From Sabellastarte sp. h YS-2021 (Eukaryota; Annelida; Polychaeta; Sabellida; Sabellidae): a stretch of 64,000 nucleotides of DNA. Shown piece after piece: positions 1-10,939 of this stretch (the stretch's first letter is position 1; each line of letters starts with the position of its first letter). The stretch is from contig OZ024928.1 in NCBI GenBank assembly GCA_964017235.1, positions 558,001 through 622,000 on the forward strand, in the 5' to 3' direction. Position numbers and translations under genes: made by a program. The notes under the pieces were generated by a model. The model was not told the origin of the DNA, ran no database searches, and worked only from the letters and a program-made list of their open reading frames with translations.

Positions 1-888
1 TAAGTTCTTGCCTGCCTTTCTCATCATCAAGGCCCATGACCGCAGATGAAGATCTAGGTAAGGATTCCCTAGGTTTAGGCAACTTAAGGATGCGTCGAAA
101 CGTATCACCTCCTCAGAATATTGGAATGGGATGTCAGACAATGCTACTTCCCTATAATAAGGAGGGTCAGGGTTTCCTTCACCAACTGTGATTTAAATTT
201 TCTTGATTAGGGTATGACTTCCTGGAGGGCTTAGGGAACCTATGCCTATGTTCAGGGGACTGATCCTCGTCTGAAGATGAGGGTAAGAATCTGGACCTCG
301 ACTTGTGTTTGCTTATCAGAGTGCTTTTGGGCCTACTACGGGCTGGCTGAGGGTCAATAGAATAGTCCAAGTAGTGGTCCGAGGGTGAGTTCGGATCAAC
401 AGTATATTGTCTAGAAGAGTGTGAAAATTGTTTAGGGCTGGTCGAGGCAACCTTCGAGGGATCCTCGGCAGAACTACAAACTTTGACCCGAGTCGTCTAC
501 GAGGCGACTAGTATACGAGTCGAGGCAGAAATCTGGGGCGAACTCCACCTCCATTGACTCGATAGCACTACTGGATCTCGAGGGTTTGTCCAGATCTTGG
601 AGGGTGCGTTCGTTTTATGAGCAGAAGAAGAGGTCTGATTCACCTCCCTTTGCTTTTGTAAAGATTCCTGAAAATCTTCACGAAAATTATTGAATGCCTC
701 CAACATACTGGCCTGCAAAATACACCCATTTTGATCCATTTGTATGTCGACGCAAGAAGACAAAGATTTCTCAAGATTAGTTTGTGACACACGGATCATC
801 GCCCTTACCTGTCTCTCTGCAGGTAGGACAGAAATATGCTTGCATTTACTGCGCGAGGCTTGTCTTTAATAGTTAGGTGAGACGACAT
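1..888 (-). pseudogene. DIRS gag (ORF1) remnant, copy D
   Basis: The gag starts with ATG at 888 (MSSH..., as in copy B) and continues to the left window edge. It is not open: frameshifts and stops split it into short pieces. Compared with copy B it lacks about 300 bp and about 40 bp in the N-terminal region. The losses remove much of the Cys/His cluster that is intact in A and B. The remaining part (about 1-790) aligns with 48810-49600 of B, including the Ser/Arg/Pro-rich middle. Gag is expected to package element RNA. This copy cannot make it. Confidence 0.8.
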
Positions 889-1304
889 GCTTTAACGCAA
901 TAAAACAAACGCGAGTAGACCTCGAGTGAATGACTCGCAGAAGAAAAGCCAGGCAAGGCAAGTTAACAAAACTTAAAATAAGGACAATTTACAAAAGCGG
1001 AAGTGCTGAAAATTGGCCAGAATGTGCTTTATACAATAATAAATGAAATGCATAAAAAGGGACGTATAAGAATAACACTGCAATGAGATATAGATAGAAA
1101 ACGGCAGTAAATACTTCCCAAAGATTGTAATGATGGCGGCGACCAATGAGAAAAGTGGTTACAAAGGGGCAGATCATGTGACAACAACCTGAGGCTACGG
1201 CCAACAATAAATGTCTTTTTTTCTTAGACGTTGGTCGTGATGCCTCGCGGCAACCAATAAAGCTTTCAGTCCCACATGGTAAGCTATTGTAGCGCAATAA
1301 AAAT
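1..1304 (-). mobile_element. DIRS-like element fragment D (type 1), 5' end
   Basis: This is the 5' part of a tyrosine-recombinase retrotransposon of the same subfamily as copy B. It is cut by the left window edge. The order from the right is an inverted terminal repeat (about 1130-1304, ending in the type-1 signature GTCCCACATGGTAAGC...GCAATAAAA), a 5' leader (about 890-1130) and the gag start at 888. The leader matches 50030-50213 plus 51367-51430 of copy B almost base for base. Copy D lacks the 1.15-kb insert present in B, so it serves as the empty-site reference for that insertion. Confidence 0.85.
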
Positions 1305-1371
1305 AAGCTTTAAATTCATAGAAAAATCCATTTTTTCTTCAAACTTCAAGATCACTTCAAAAAAATGTCAG

Positions 1372-1575
1372 CATACTACACGCGCCAAATGAAAAAGATG
1401 AACTGACGTCACTCTGTCTAGACAGGAAGCAAGTATGATGCGCCACCTAGCGAATGCACACTACTGACTGATCCTGCCGGTATTATATACAGGACGTCTT
1501 TTTCTGGCGTTTGGCGGGACTGGTCGTGCCGACCGGTAAAGCAATTGTCCATTGGATAGGATGTACTATTGAGCC
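1372..1575. repeat. Isolated type-2 DIRS inverted terminal repeat
   Basis: The stretch is the reverse complement of the left end of copy C (51625-51790). Shared blocks are TGTCTAGACAGG, GGCGTTTGGCGGGAC, the self-complementary CCGGT clusters, and CAATTGTCCATTGGATAGG at the tip. It lies only about 70 bp beyond the type-1 end of fragment D, with no internal type-2 sequence on that side. It is either a solo terminus or the outer end of a type-2 element into which D inserted. Confidence 0.75.
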
Positions 1576-2910
1576 GGGAAGCATCACCTGACCACTTGCT
1601 GACTGATTTTCTGGTCTAGTAACTGAGAGGTTAGTTCCAGGATGCATGGCAAATCATCTTGCCTAAGATTTTGGTGGTTTGACAAACAAGTTGGGCAGTG
1701 ACAGAGACTTGGCCTGAAGGTTAAGACCTGTTGTTGGAACGAGATTCTGATAAAGCTTCCAGTTCTGAATCCGGGACCAGGAAGGGATTGATCAGAGGAG
1801 AGGTTTACCCTGGTCCCATGTGGCCTGAGGATAGACATCCCAGCTGCTTGATCTGAAAAACCTGGCGAAGGCCTAAGAGAGTTGTTGAAGTTGGGCTGCA
1901 AAACCAGCAAAACTGGCAACTGAGGCCTAAATGAAGACTGGATCTCTTTGAAAGGCCTGATGAGGGGGCTGCTGATGGAAAACTGACCCGAAAGCACTTC
2001 TCATTACTGCAGCCTGGGTAAGTCTGTTGAAGCAGAGGACTGGTACCAAAAACAAAGCCTACAGATCTACGTCTGGACAACCAAACCAGTTGAACTAAGG
2101 ACCACATCAAAATCTGCAGTAGGAGCCCCTTGGCTAGCTAATCTAGTAACATTAGTGAGGGGTGTAGTTTGCAGTGTCATGTTGGCAGCCTGAAAATAAA
2201 TTCACCCCCCCCCCCCCCCACCTCACCCCCCAGTGTGTGTGTGTGTGTGAAAAACTCCCACTTCAACAGAGGCTAAGGCAGCTGTAAGTCTGGTGAAGCA
2301 GGAAGACAATTGGTCCTTGAACTCAGTGAATTCACTGCTTGAGGATTGATCTAGGGGTTTGCTAACAGCCTTCAGAAGCACAGACACCCACAGCACCCAT
2401 GTTGTCAGTGATAGTAGATCCAATAACCTTAATTGTAGATGGGTTGACTAACTTATCCCTTTTCTCTGAATTATCAATTTTTCTCTTTCTTCTTATCCTT
2501 GCAATTTTTATAGGCAGTGACAGACAATTGTTGTACTTGTTCACAGAACAACTGAGTCAATCATCCTGACCAAGGACACAGGGATCTGACCCTGTGCCCT
2601 TCTCCCTAACGTGCACACTTTTGATGAGTGTCGAACACAGCCATTATATGGCCGTATGACCCTTATTTTCTGCCCAGAAAAAGACAGGTTTGTTTATAAC
2701 ACAAAAATATATTTGAATTCACACCAAAAACTTAAGTGTCTGTTTGAATGAGCTGAATGAAAAAGTGGAATAGCCACCTGGCAAGTATGGGAGGCACTAC
2801 TCCCCTGGAGAGTAACGGGAGAATCAGGAGCCGGTTAGGCTGGAGGAGACTAAGGACGTCTTTTTCTGATGTCTGGCAGGACCTTTTGCACTGGACCTAT
2901 GGCAATAGTC
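1576..2910 (-). pseudogene. Type-2 DIRS 5' fragment with gag remnant (E)
   Basis: At 2800-2895 there is a second, more diverged copy of the type-2 terminus (GGACGTCTTTTTCTGATG, then GGCAGGACC). Reading leftwards on the minus strand, about 2560-2670 encodes a decayed version of the gag Cys/His cluster of copy C: GHIMAVFD, then KCAR, then EKGTGSDPCVL with in-frame stops. The remainder to about 1590 is Ser/Pro/Gln-rich coding debris with two overlapping open stretches (1584-1997 and 1805-2110). It is plausibly gag, but I cannot align it further. Low-complexity C and GT runs lie at 2202-2250. Confidence 0.6.
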
Positions 2911-3330
2911 TATTAGTAAGATACATTAATGCAATAAAAATCCTATTTGTGATAATGTTGTACAGTCACCAGTTAAAGTTACAAAATTACTCATAAATGC
3001 AAAACAATAAAAAACACCTTTGGGTATTTCCCACTGTTGTCAAGGTGATCATAAAATCAGCCAATCACAAGTGAGGATAGATTAAGTACGGTATGGTATG
3101 AGGCAGACATTTGTGAAAAGATTTTAGGTTATATTTTGGTTCTATTTGTGGTAATTTATGTCTATTTCTGTGTTTTTATTTAATATTTGATTTTTCTTGG
3201 TCTGGCTCACACTTTTGATTCCATGATTGGCAATGATCGATATTTGTTCACCATATTTCAACACGAGCATCGACAAGTAAAATCATGGCGATTTCCCAGT
3301 TGTCTCATTCACTGTGTTATGGTAAAGTGT
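2911..3330. other. Non-coding, no feature recognised
   Basis: AT-rich sequence with no open reading frame of note, no recognised repeat and no splice-framed exon. It separates the DIRS debris from the minisatellite at 3340. Confidence 0.6.
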
Positions 3331-3339
3331 AATAGTGGA

Positions 3340-3699
3340 GCTAGTAATACTAGTCACACACTATAACATGGTAATTAAGTACACAATGTGATATGGTAAA
3401 GTACACAATGTTATATGGTAAAGTACACAATGTGATATGGTAAAGTACACAATGTGATACGGTAAAGTGTAACACTGGAGGTAACAATGTTTTCCACATA
3501 CTGTGGTATGGTAATATGTAATACTGGAGGCAGTAATACTTGTCACACTGTGGTATGGTAATATGTAATACTGGAGGTAGTAATACTTGTCACACTGTGG
3601 TATGGTAATATGTAATACTGGAGGTAGTAATACTTGTCACACTGTGGTATGGTAATATGTAATACTGGAAGCAGTAATACTTGTCACACTGTGGTGTGG
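3340..3699. repeat. Minisatellite (about 28-bp then 47-bp units), left half
   Basis: Units built on TATGGTAAAGTACACAATG (about 28 bp, 3360-3470) pass into a 47-bp unit containing GGTATGGTAATATG and AATACTGGAGG...CTTGTCACACTG, repeated from 3487. The array is cut at 3700 by the hAT element and resumes at 6991, so the hAT element is the younger of the two. Confidence 0.9.
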
Positions 3700-6600
3700 C
3701 AGGGTTGCCACTCAACAAAAACCAATTTTAAGAGTCAGTGCCTCTAAAATAAAGAGAAAATCAGAACAAAATAAAGATTAAATAAAGAGTAAAAGAAATA
3801 CCATTTATTGATCCAAGTATTTTATAATTCTCAAAGATTTAAATTTTACCACTCAGAACACCAGGTTAAAATGCATGTACTGTCTTTTAACCGGCCCTAA
3901 AGTAGGATTGCGTAGACATTTCGTACTGGTAAATTTTGCGCAGGGACAATTCATAATCTGACAATTCATACCAGTGTGGAACATTTAATACCGAAACAGT
4001 TAAAAATGAAAATTTTAGGATAACATACATGAAAGTTACATATGAAATACACTGCATTTTAACAACATACGGAGTTACTTCCATGATATTGTCAGATCAA
4101 AATGTATTCAATTTGTTAAAGCTATAATGTTGGATTTAAACAACTCATATTAATTAAACAACAGAATGAAAGTGACTGTTCTTTACTGAATACATGTATA
4201 TGACACATTTGTGCTGTAATGGGATTATGGTAGTCATCAGAAAGATTCTTTTGAGTAGATTTTTAAAAATAATCATTATTTAGATGACTAGTTTTTTTAC
4301 AAATTGTCTTATGAAATATATTTTCTCGTACGAAATGTCCCAGTGCTAAATGTTCTAGTGTAGGCAACATTGAAATGATCTAATCACATCTCAACATATT
4401 TACATGCTCTCTTTCATGGTCACATAATATTACATGATCATGTATTTACCCTACAAGAAATATTCATGTACCATTGCCACTTATTCAGATTATGACAGAT
4501 TTTGAAAAGAAAAATTTGTAACATATATTTATGATTAAAACTTTACAAATTTTATGAAGTACATCATAAAACAATTAGTGCTATCTATAATCCAACATTT
4601 TCTTTAATACAAGATATACATTTTTAATAAAAATAACAAATTTAAACTTTAGAAAAAGAAAAGAATGATTCAGATGCTTGAATATCAATGTGCTTTGTTA
4701 TTAAAATAATTATCAATGCACATGACCAGTTACACTATTAAATTATCCTTTACAATAATACACTAAACAAAAAATATTTACTAAATTAACATGTGTTAAA
4801 TAAATTACATAATAACAATGATTCCAGTAAATAATCACTTTTTTCATTTCACTGGCCCTTAATTACTTTAAAAGTGAATTAAGAATCACTGATATGAGAG
4901 ACTTCATGTTTGATGAAACAAAAAAAAAGAAACACTGAAATGACAGATTTAACTTGGTCTCATCACAGTGGAATATTTATAATTAAGTGTTTTATTGTCT
5001 TAAACAATTACCAGCTTTTAATGAATATTTCTCATTTTAAGATATCGCAACACTTAAATATCTGAACATCTCCAAATGTATACAAAGTCATCTCAATTAC
5101 ATTTTGATTCATGTTTACTTTTTTCTCTTTGATTTTGTGGTGGTCTCTTTAGCTGCTCTTTTGATTGTTTTGTTAACAATTTTATTTTCTTCCTTTTTCA
5201 ACTGTTTTGCTGCCTCTTCTCGTTCTTTTGCTGCTTCTTTCCCCTGCTTTCCCCAGCTTCTTTCAACAATAACTGAGCCCTCGCAACCATTTCTACTGCT
5301 TCTTTCCTCTTTTTCTCTGCATCTTGCTCCTTTTGAGATGCAGAAGATGCACATGCCTTTGCAGTTTTCAGTTTGTTGCTTTTGTCTTTTTCAGTTTGAA
5401 TCATCTTGTTCAGTGCATCAATTTCCTCAGTAATTTTCTTTGATTTTTGTTCACTTTCTCTTTCCCTCTGTTGCTGCATTTGTCTCTCATTGTATGACTT
5501 GCGGGCATCCCTTGCAAGAGACAGGAGATTTGTATCAATTGTCATAGAGGTACAATTTAGTCCATTAACATGGAGATAACTCCTCACAGATAGAAGAGCA
5601 TTTAATGTAAGACATTCCAATCAGGTCCTGTCCTTTCTCATTATATTGGCTACATCTGAGAAAGATCGCTCTGTGTCAGCATTATCATGTGCCAAGGCCA
5701 AACTTGCCTTTGTTAGTTTACCAATCAAAGGATACTTTAAATCTCTTGATGGACCTTGTTACTGATGCACTCTTGACCACAAAACATCTAACCTTGGCTT
5801 GCCTTGCAAAACAGATGACTGATCAGCCGGAGATAGTATGTTTACAATACTTGAATCTAGATATATTGAGTGAATAATTTCCACTCATCCATCACTTGAT
5901 CAACCTCTGATCCAGATATCACATTTGGCAATTTCAATGTTACCCTCTTTACAGCAGTCACAATATCTGCTGTCATCCTGAGCTCAATGTTGAGGAAACC
6001 GAGATCTTCCAGTATCCGAGTATGGAACGGCAGTTAGTGCAATACCTTCTCAAATGCTTTAACATTGAAAGCCCGTGCCTGAGAATGTATTTCTTTAACA
6101 CTAAGTTCAGAGAGTTTATCTTTGTTGTGTTTGAGAAGTTCCCTTGTACTTTTGCCCAGGCTGAGTTTAGAATCATCCAACTGATTGCCCAAATCAGCAT
6201 ACTTCAAATCAAGAAAATGAGTGGCATGTTTAATCTTTGCCAACACATCTGGTTTGATGAACCGGGAAGCAAGACATTTAGTGCATTCCATCATTTCATA
6301 ATACAAACAATGGATCATTGGTTCCTCACAATGAAACATCTTTTCATAACAGAGAAAAGCCTTCAGTCCATGGCAAATAAATGTCAGATAAACTGGTAAT
6401 TCTGGCTTGTTCAAAGCGCACAAGATACGCTTAATCTTGGTTGATTTTTCAAAGATTTGTTGTCCTTTCTAGAATTCAAAGACTTGAATAATTCCCTTAG
6501 TGCTGCAAGCTGCTCTAGCTAGCTAAGACTCTCTCTGCTACAGGCAGAATACTCAGCCATCTTGTTTCAACATAACGTAGAATCGTGTGTTGCTCCAGAT

Positions 6601-6990
6601 CCAAAAGAATTTGATGTCCTGTAAATTCAATCCTGTAAATTCAGCAAGTCCATTTGTTGCATACAGTATACGTAAATGTACTGTCCATATATATTATGCA
6701 ATAAATACATATGCACAAACTGTCACAATCCATTTAAAATTGGTACTACAGCAAGGTGTGCCAAACATCGCAAAAAACAAAACAAAGGATGGTTTTCAAA
6801 AAATTTATAAACATTTTATTGTAAATTTCACCGGATAATTATCTCAAATTCAAAACTTCCACACCAAAAATAAAGAGTATATAGAGTGCTTTCCTAAAAA
6901 TAAAGAGTAGTGCCTGAAATAAAGAGTAATTTTCCATTTTGCCAAAAATAAAGAGTACTCTTTACAATATAGAGTGAAGTGGCAACCCTG
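3700..6990 (-). mobile_element. hAT-like DNA transposon, degenerate
   Basis: The ends are 13-bp perfect inverted repeats: CAGGGTTGCCACT at 3700 and its complement ending at 6990. Both subterminal zones carry repeated AAATAAAGAG(T) motifs: three or four at 3748-3795 on the left and four at 6865-6965 on the right, as expected for transposase-binding sites. The body carries a broken hAT transposase on the minus strand (5198-6423). From 3850 to 5100 it is AT-rich and non-coding. The target is a minisatellite, which obscures the duplication: the flanks read TGTGG on the left and TATGG on the right, not a clear 8-bp copy. Confidence 0.8.
5198..6423 (-). pseudogene. hAT transposase, C-terminal half, broken
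   Basis: Minus-strand fragments read in order. First is a helical segment (6034-6423) with MFHCEEPMIHCLYYEM and SRFIKPDVL. Next is GFLNIELRMTADIV...LPNVISGSEVDQVMDEW around 5880-6010. Next is YPLIGKLTKASLALAHDN followed by ADTERSFSD near 5660-5720, which resembles the hAT C-terminal dimerisation motif (N-A-D-x-E-R-x-F-S). A Lys/Glu-rich coiled-coil tail follows (5198-5620). Frameshifts and stops separate the pieces. The N-terminal zinc finger and the first catalytic block were not found, so the element is internally deleted. It cannot encode an active enzyme. The hAT assignment rests on the dimerisation motif and terminal repeats. Confidence 0.7.
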
Positions 6991-7145
6991 TATGGTAATA
7001 TGTAATACTGGAAGCAGTAATACTTGTCACACTGTGGTATGGTAATATGTAATACTGGAGGTAGTAATACTTGTCACACTGTGGTATGGAAAAGTAAAAT
7101 GCTGGAGATAGCAATGTTATTTACATACTGTTATATGGTAAAGTG
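6991..7145. repeat. Minisatellite, right half (47-bp units)
   Basis: This is the continuation of the array that stops at 3699: TATGGTAATATGTAATACTGG units repeated at 47-bp spacing, decaying by about 7145. Confidence 0.9.
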
Positions 7146-7270
7146 TGATGCTTTTGAATGTTCTTAAATGTTTTACAATTTTTTGGCAGGGTTTTACAGT
7201 TAGGTTGCCTTTTTAATGAACATCACCAGGCTGAAATTTGATTTAAATGGTTTTGTCATGACAATATTAC

Positions 7271-7364
7271 CAAGTTTAAAGCAATCATGGTAACTCCTCC
7301 CATCATTGTGAACACTGCATGAAGTGACACCTTAGCCTCTCCCATTGTTTTCTGAGTCACAAAC
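7271..7364 (-). CDS. TMEM260: TMEM260-like gene, exon g (94 bp)
   Basis: The acceptor is TTTGCTTTGCAG (plus-strand 7365 onwards) and the donor is TTG|GTAATA at 7270. The exon enters in phase 2 and leaves in phase 0, reading (R)FVTQKTMGEAKVSL...GGVTMIALNL. It continues the frame left by exon f exactly. The residues are weakly conserved relative to vertebrate TMEM260 and look like a loop plus the start of a membrane helix. Its assignment rests mainly on splice sites and frame. The next exon, expected to start the large C-terminal lumenal region, is not visible between here and position 1. Confidence 0.65.
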
Positions 7365-7525
7365 CTGCAAAGCAAATAACTCCAGGGTAATGTCCGAATG
7401 AAAGCTATTGTCACTAAAATTAAAGCACTTGACTCAACATCAAAACTACCTTTGTTGATTGAGATTGTTTTCTAGGTTCAACAAAGTGGGTATCACTGTG
7501 ACCAGAGTACTGAGTGGAGACTTAC

Positions 7526-7599
7526 CTGATGGTGGGATGGAATCCAATGGCAGCCAGAACACACAGAACCAGGTCACTCTGTAACCAGAAACGCTCAAC
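7526..7599 (-). CDS. TMEM260: TMEM260-like gene, exon f (74 bp)
   Basis: The acceptor is TTTTACAG|GTTGAGCG and the donor is ATCAG|GTAAG. It reads VERFWLQSDLVLCVLAAIGF and so on. The VERFW block directly after the preceding exon's FKGV matches the FMGVVERFW block I know from vertebrate TMEM260. It is followed by a hydrophobic stretch suited to a transmembrane helix of this multi-pass ER enzyme. It enters in phase 0 and leaves in phase 2. The intron to exon e is 5.8 kb and full of DNA-transposon debris. Confidence 0.88.
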
Positions 7600-7952
7600 C
7601 TGTAAAACAGAGGACGTGTGTACACACACAAATTTGAAAATTTAATAAGTAAACTAGAACAAGCAATCAGCAATATGTTAAAGACATGGTAAAATTTGAG
7701 CCAAAAACAAGGCTATGAAAAAAACATTATCTCCAATTGTAAAATTTATCATTTGCACACATAGGGACAGTGAGATAAATATCATACAAAGCAGTAATAA
7801 ATGAGATATAACCACAATTTCCCCAGTTAGACCCACAAGGGAGGGCCAGGGGTAAATATGACAAGCATTCTCGAGTCCCTGTATTTCCTATCCCCGACAA
7901 ATACATTCAAAAGCTGCAAAAGTAATAATGAAGGAGATAAAAGTCAAAAATA
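7600..7952. other. TMEM260 intron sequence, nothing recognised
   Basis: AT-rich intron directly upstream of exon f. It has no recognised repeat until the dispersed family head at 7953. Confidence 0.6.
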
Positions 7953-8985
7953 GCATCAGAGATGCCCATACCCCACAGCCTGGGGAAATAGTTTTCAACA
8001 CCATGACATATAGAAGTAGTGAAACAGTACAAAGACCGGAATACTTTCAGGGCATTGTCACTTATATAAAAGTCCAAATAATGTTTAAGTAGAGAAAATA
8101 ACTTCTAAGAGAAAGAAAATGTATGTAAAGATAAAGTATTAAAACAACACAATTCAATAGCAAGATGACAACATTAATCAGTAAACTAAAAATTATGAAG
8201 TTGTAAAATTTTATTAACTTACGAACAGCTGTCAATGGAAATAGCACAATTATGTAAAAGTATATGTAATAATCAATTGCAGCAAGCAATATGTCTTTGT
8301 CATAAGAGAAACATGTCTCAAATATGGCAGGTGAACACACTTTGGCACAGCCAAAGTTAACGGTTACATCATGATCCCGGTCACACCCACAATCCTGGAT
8401 TACCGACCTTCAACGCCCCTCGACTTTATACAAAAATGATTTTGTTTAATTAGCACACTGAGTTCCCCATTGTGGGGAAGATATTGCGCTTGCAAAGCAG
8501 TAGATTAGATTAGATTAGATTAGATGATGCACACCTACACCCCCTAACCAATGTCCCTACCAAGTGTCAACCTTCTACACCTGATGGAATCCAAGAAATA
8601 GCCTGGACAAGATTTTAAAACTCATGGTCACTATGACAAGGTCAAAGCTCAAATCAAGACTGCAGTCTAATGAGTCACACCTACAACCTCTAAGCAATGT
8701 CCCTACCACGCATCAACCTCCTACACTTAATGGTTTCAGAGATATTGCTCGGACAAAAGTTTAAAGGTCAAGGTCACTACGTTAAGATCAAAAGTCAAAT
8801 CAAGGTCACATCATGACATTGCACACCTCCATGTCCCAACAAATGTCCCTACCAATTATTAACTTCCTACACCTTACAGTTTCCGGGATATAACCCGGAT
8901 AAGATTTTAAAGGTCAAGGTCACTACGGCGATGTCAAACGTCAAATCAAGGCATGGCGTCAAGGGATTTTTGGTTCTCAAAATAT
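7953..8985. repeat. AGGTCA-rich dispersed repeat, copy 1
   Basis: The copy starts with the family head AAATAGCATCAGAGATGCC and TACCCCACAGCC (7953-7990). It runs through an AT-rich middle (8060-8330: AGCTGTCAATGGAAATAGCAC, GCAGGTGAACACAC). It ends in about 110-150-bp units built on CCCTACCAAGTGTCAACC, GATATTGCTCGGACAA and AAGGTCAAGGTCACTA (8550-8950). A short TAGAT microsatellite interrupts it at 8503-8526. Confidence 0.75.
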
Positions 8986-9589
8986 AGGAATATAGGAAGT
9001 AACCTATATAGGAGGTTTTGAGCAAAATATAGGAGATCTAATACACTATTTCACTCATCAATCTGATGAGAAATGCATGCTTTTTTAATATTATGGCCTC
9101 CTCCACTCCTTTTATGGCAGTTACACATCCAAGGATACCCCACGGGATATAAACCACAGTTCCATATATGGTAACTGACACAGATCTACTGAGGACCGAG
9201 GTTTTTTTTTTTTTTTGGGGGGGGGGGGAATTTTGGACAAGCGAGTGATTAACGGAGGCACCACGGAAAACTCTACGGATGATAAGGATGCCACAAGGAC
9301 GTTAGGGACTCGTTTCTTCACTTGAGGATGACCCGTGGATACACATCCGTGACCACCCGCAGTGCAGCGGAAACACTCCCTCCGGATGGGTTTGCGGATC
9401 TTGCAGACACTCATGGATGAGGTTTAAGGATCAAAATTTTTCTCTCGGATGTCAGCTTATCGATAAGGGAGTTTTAAAAAAACATTGCAGGTGTCCCGCT
9501 GGGAGCTAGTGACCACTGGATACCTGGTTCCCAATGGCTATAAAAGGGGTAAAGGTCAGGGCACTAGCCAGATAGAATTTTGATGCCAA
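8986..9589. other. Intronic sequence with T/G homopolymer
   Basis: No gene or recognised repeat. A run of T immediately followed by a run of G (9203-9229) is the only conspicuous structure. The sequence before the Harbinger remnant may include its 5' untranslated part. Confidence 0.5.
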
Positions 9590-10930
9590 TATGAACAGAC
9601 AGGGCAGAAATCTTGGGCTAATTCAACTCTTACTCTTAGAAATGGAGAGGCAGTCATCATTTCAGCTATGATAGAGAGGCTGAGAAGCAGATAGGGTCTG
9701 CAAGTAAGACAGCGAAGGCACAGAAGATATTGAGTCAGGCCATGGCTAACCCAGGCAGGGCATGTACACCAGACTGATGCCAAGGCTAGAGTTAGATGAC
9801 CCTATGACATACCAAAACTTCATACGGATGCCACCCAAGCTCTTTCAAGAGCTAAAGCAGAGATTCACTCCTGACCTCCAGAGGGAAAGGACCTGAATGA
9901 GAGCCCCTGAGTCCAGGACTCAAGTTAGCAGTCACCTTCAGACATCTGACCACTGGAGACAGCTACACCACCCTGCAGAATGCCTTCCAGGTGGCCAGTT
10001 CGACCATCAATCAATCAGTTGTCCAAGTGCTTAATCTCCGTATCTATAGGCACACCATCCAGTTCGTAAGGCATAAATCATTGAGTCATAGACATGTTCC
10101 AAGTCGTACCCAGGGAGTCGATCCGGTGTTCGGTAGTTAGAAATTATCGTGGAAATGATTTCTGAAATAGGTAGGTTTTTAGTTGACTTTTGAAACACAA
10201 GAGATTTTGAGCACTGCGGATATCATGTGGAAGATCATTCCATAACTTAGGGGCATCAATATGAGAAACTATTGTTGAAGTGGACCTTGGATTTATGGAT
10301 GGCAGCACAATAATGAGGAACCTGGAGGAACAATTTTTGGGGGTTGGAACGTCTTGTATTCATGGCAGACTTGTACAAGGGGAGATATGGTGCAAAATAC
10401 TTAGGCTGGCCAGTGGTGAGGTACTTATAAACCAAAACAAGTTTGTGCCTTAGGTCTGTGACACTACCATCAGGGCCTATCGAGATCAGGTGATGCAGTG
10501 CCCCACACTCCCAGAGGACTGGTTTTAGGTAGAACATTCCGCATGCCCTGGGTGCCCTGGATGGAAAGCATATTCCAATCATATCTCCACAAGGGAGAGG
10601 CAGCCTCTACCGCAACTACAAGGGCTTCCACTCTAATTTACTCTTAGCCCTGCTGGATGGAGACTACAAGTTCCTCTGGGTGGCGGTGGGGGCTGCCAGG
10701 TCAAGTTCAGATGCTCAGATTTTCAAGCACTCCGATTTGAGGCACAAACTTTATCATCCTCAGGCACGACGTTTTCCACCTCAAGCTCTGAGGCCGATGC
10801 AGCAGGAGCCCCTGGTGGTGACCAGGGTGGTCATGGCCTGCTTTGTACTGCACAACCTACTGAGGATCAGATACCTGTATGCTTTGCTGTGGAGCCTGGC
10901 CATGGATCTGTTGTTGAGCAGGTGCATATG
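9590..10930 (+). pseudogene. PIF/Harbinger transposase remnant, copy 1
   Basis: Plus-strand coding debris in several frames. About 9690-9870 reads like the N-terminus (VRPWL, then IRMPPKLFQELKQRFTPDLQRE). About 9900-10020 gives LAVTFRHLTTGDSYTTLQNAF and SSTINQ. From about 10495 it gives TLPEDW, then [19 protein letters not shown] (first DDE aspartate in DGKH), [20 protein letters not shown] and [10 protein letters not shown] (second aspartate). About 10800-10880 gives [19 protein letters not shown]. Stops and frameshifts are numerous, and a LINE tail interrupts it at about 10050-10480. Harbinger transposases need a second Myb-like protein, whose remnant lies convergently downstream. Confidence 0.82.
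10050..10480 (-). mobile_element. LINE 3'-end fragment nested in Harbinger
   Basis: The minus strand encodes the C-terminal tail of a CR1/L2-like reverse transcriptase: HKLVLVYKYLTTGQPKYFAP, then NSFSY-APKLWNDLPHDIRSA, then CFKSQLKTYLF. The Harbinger reading resumes immediately to the right with the expected TLPEDW block, so this is an insertion. The borders are approximate because both sides are decayed. Confidence 0.75.
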
Positions 10931-10939
10931 CCTGAGTAA

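Noticed and set aside
5104-5433. Plus-strand open frame rich in Phe/Leu/Ser
   Set aside because: It is the antisense of the Lys/Glu-rich tail of the hAT transposase remnant.
1-7270. Search for downstream TMEM260 exons (C-terminal lumenal region)
   Set aside because: Nothing with the expected residues or with phase-0 entry was found.
9203-9229. T-run/G-run as a regulatory or terminator signal
   Set aside because: Simple homopolymer tracts in non-coding sequence. Nothing links them to a gene.
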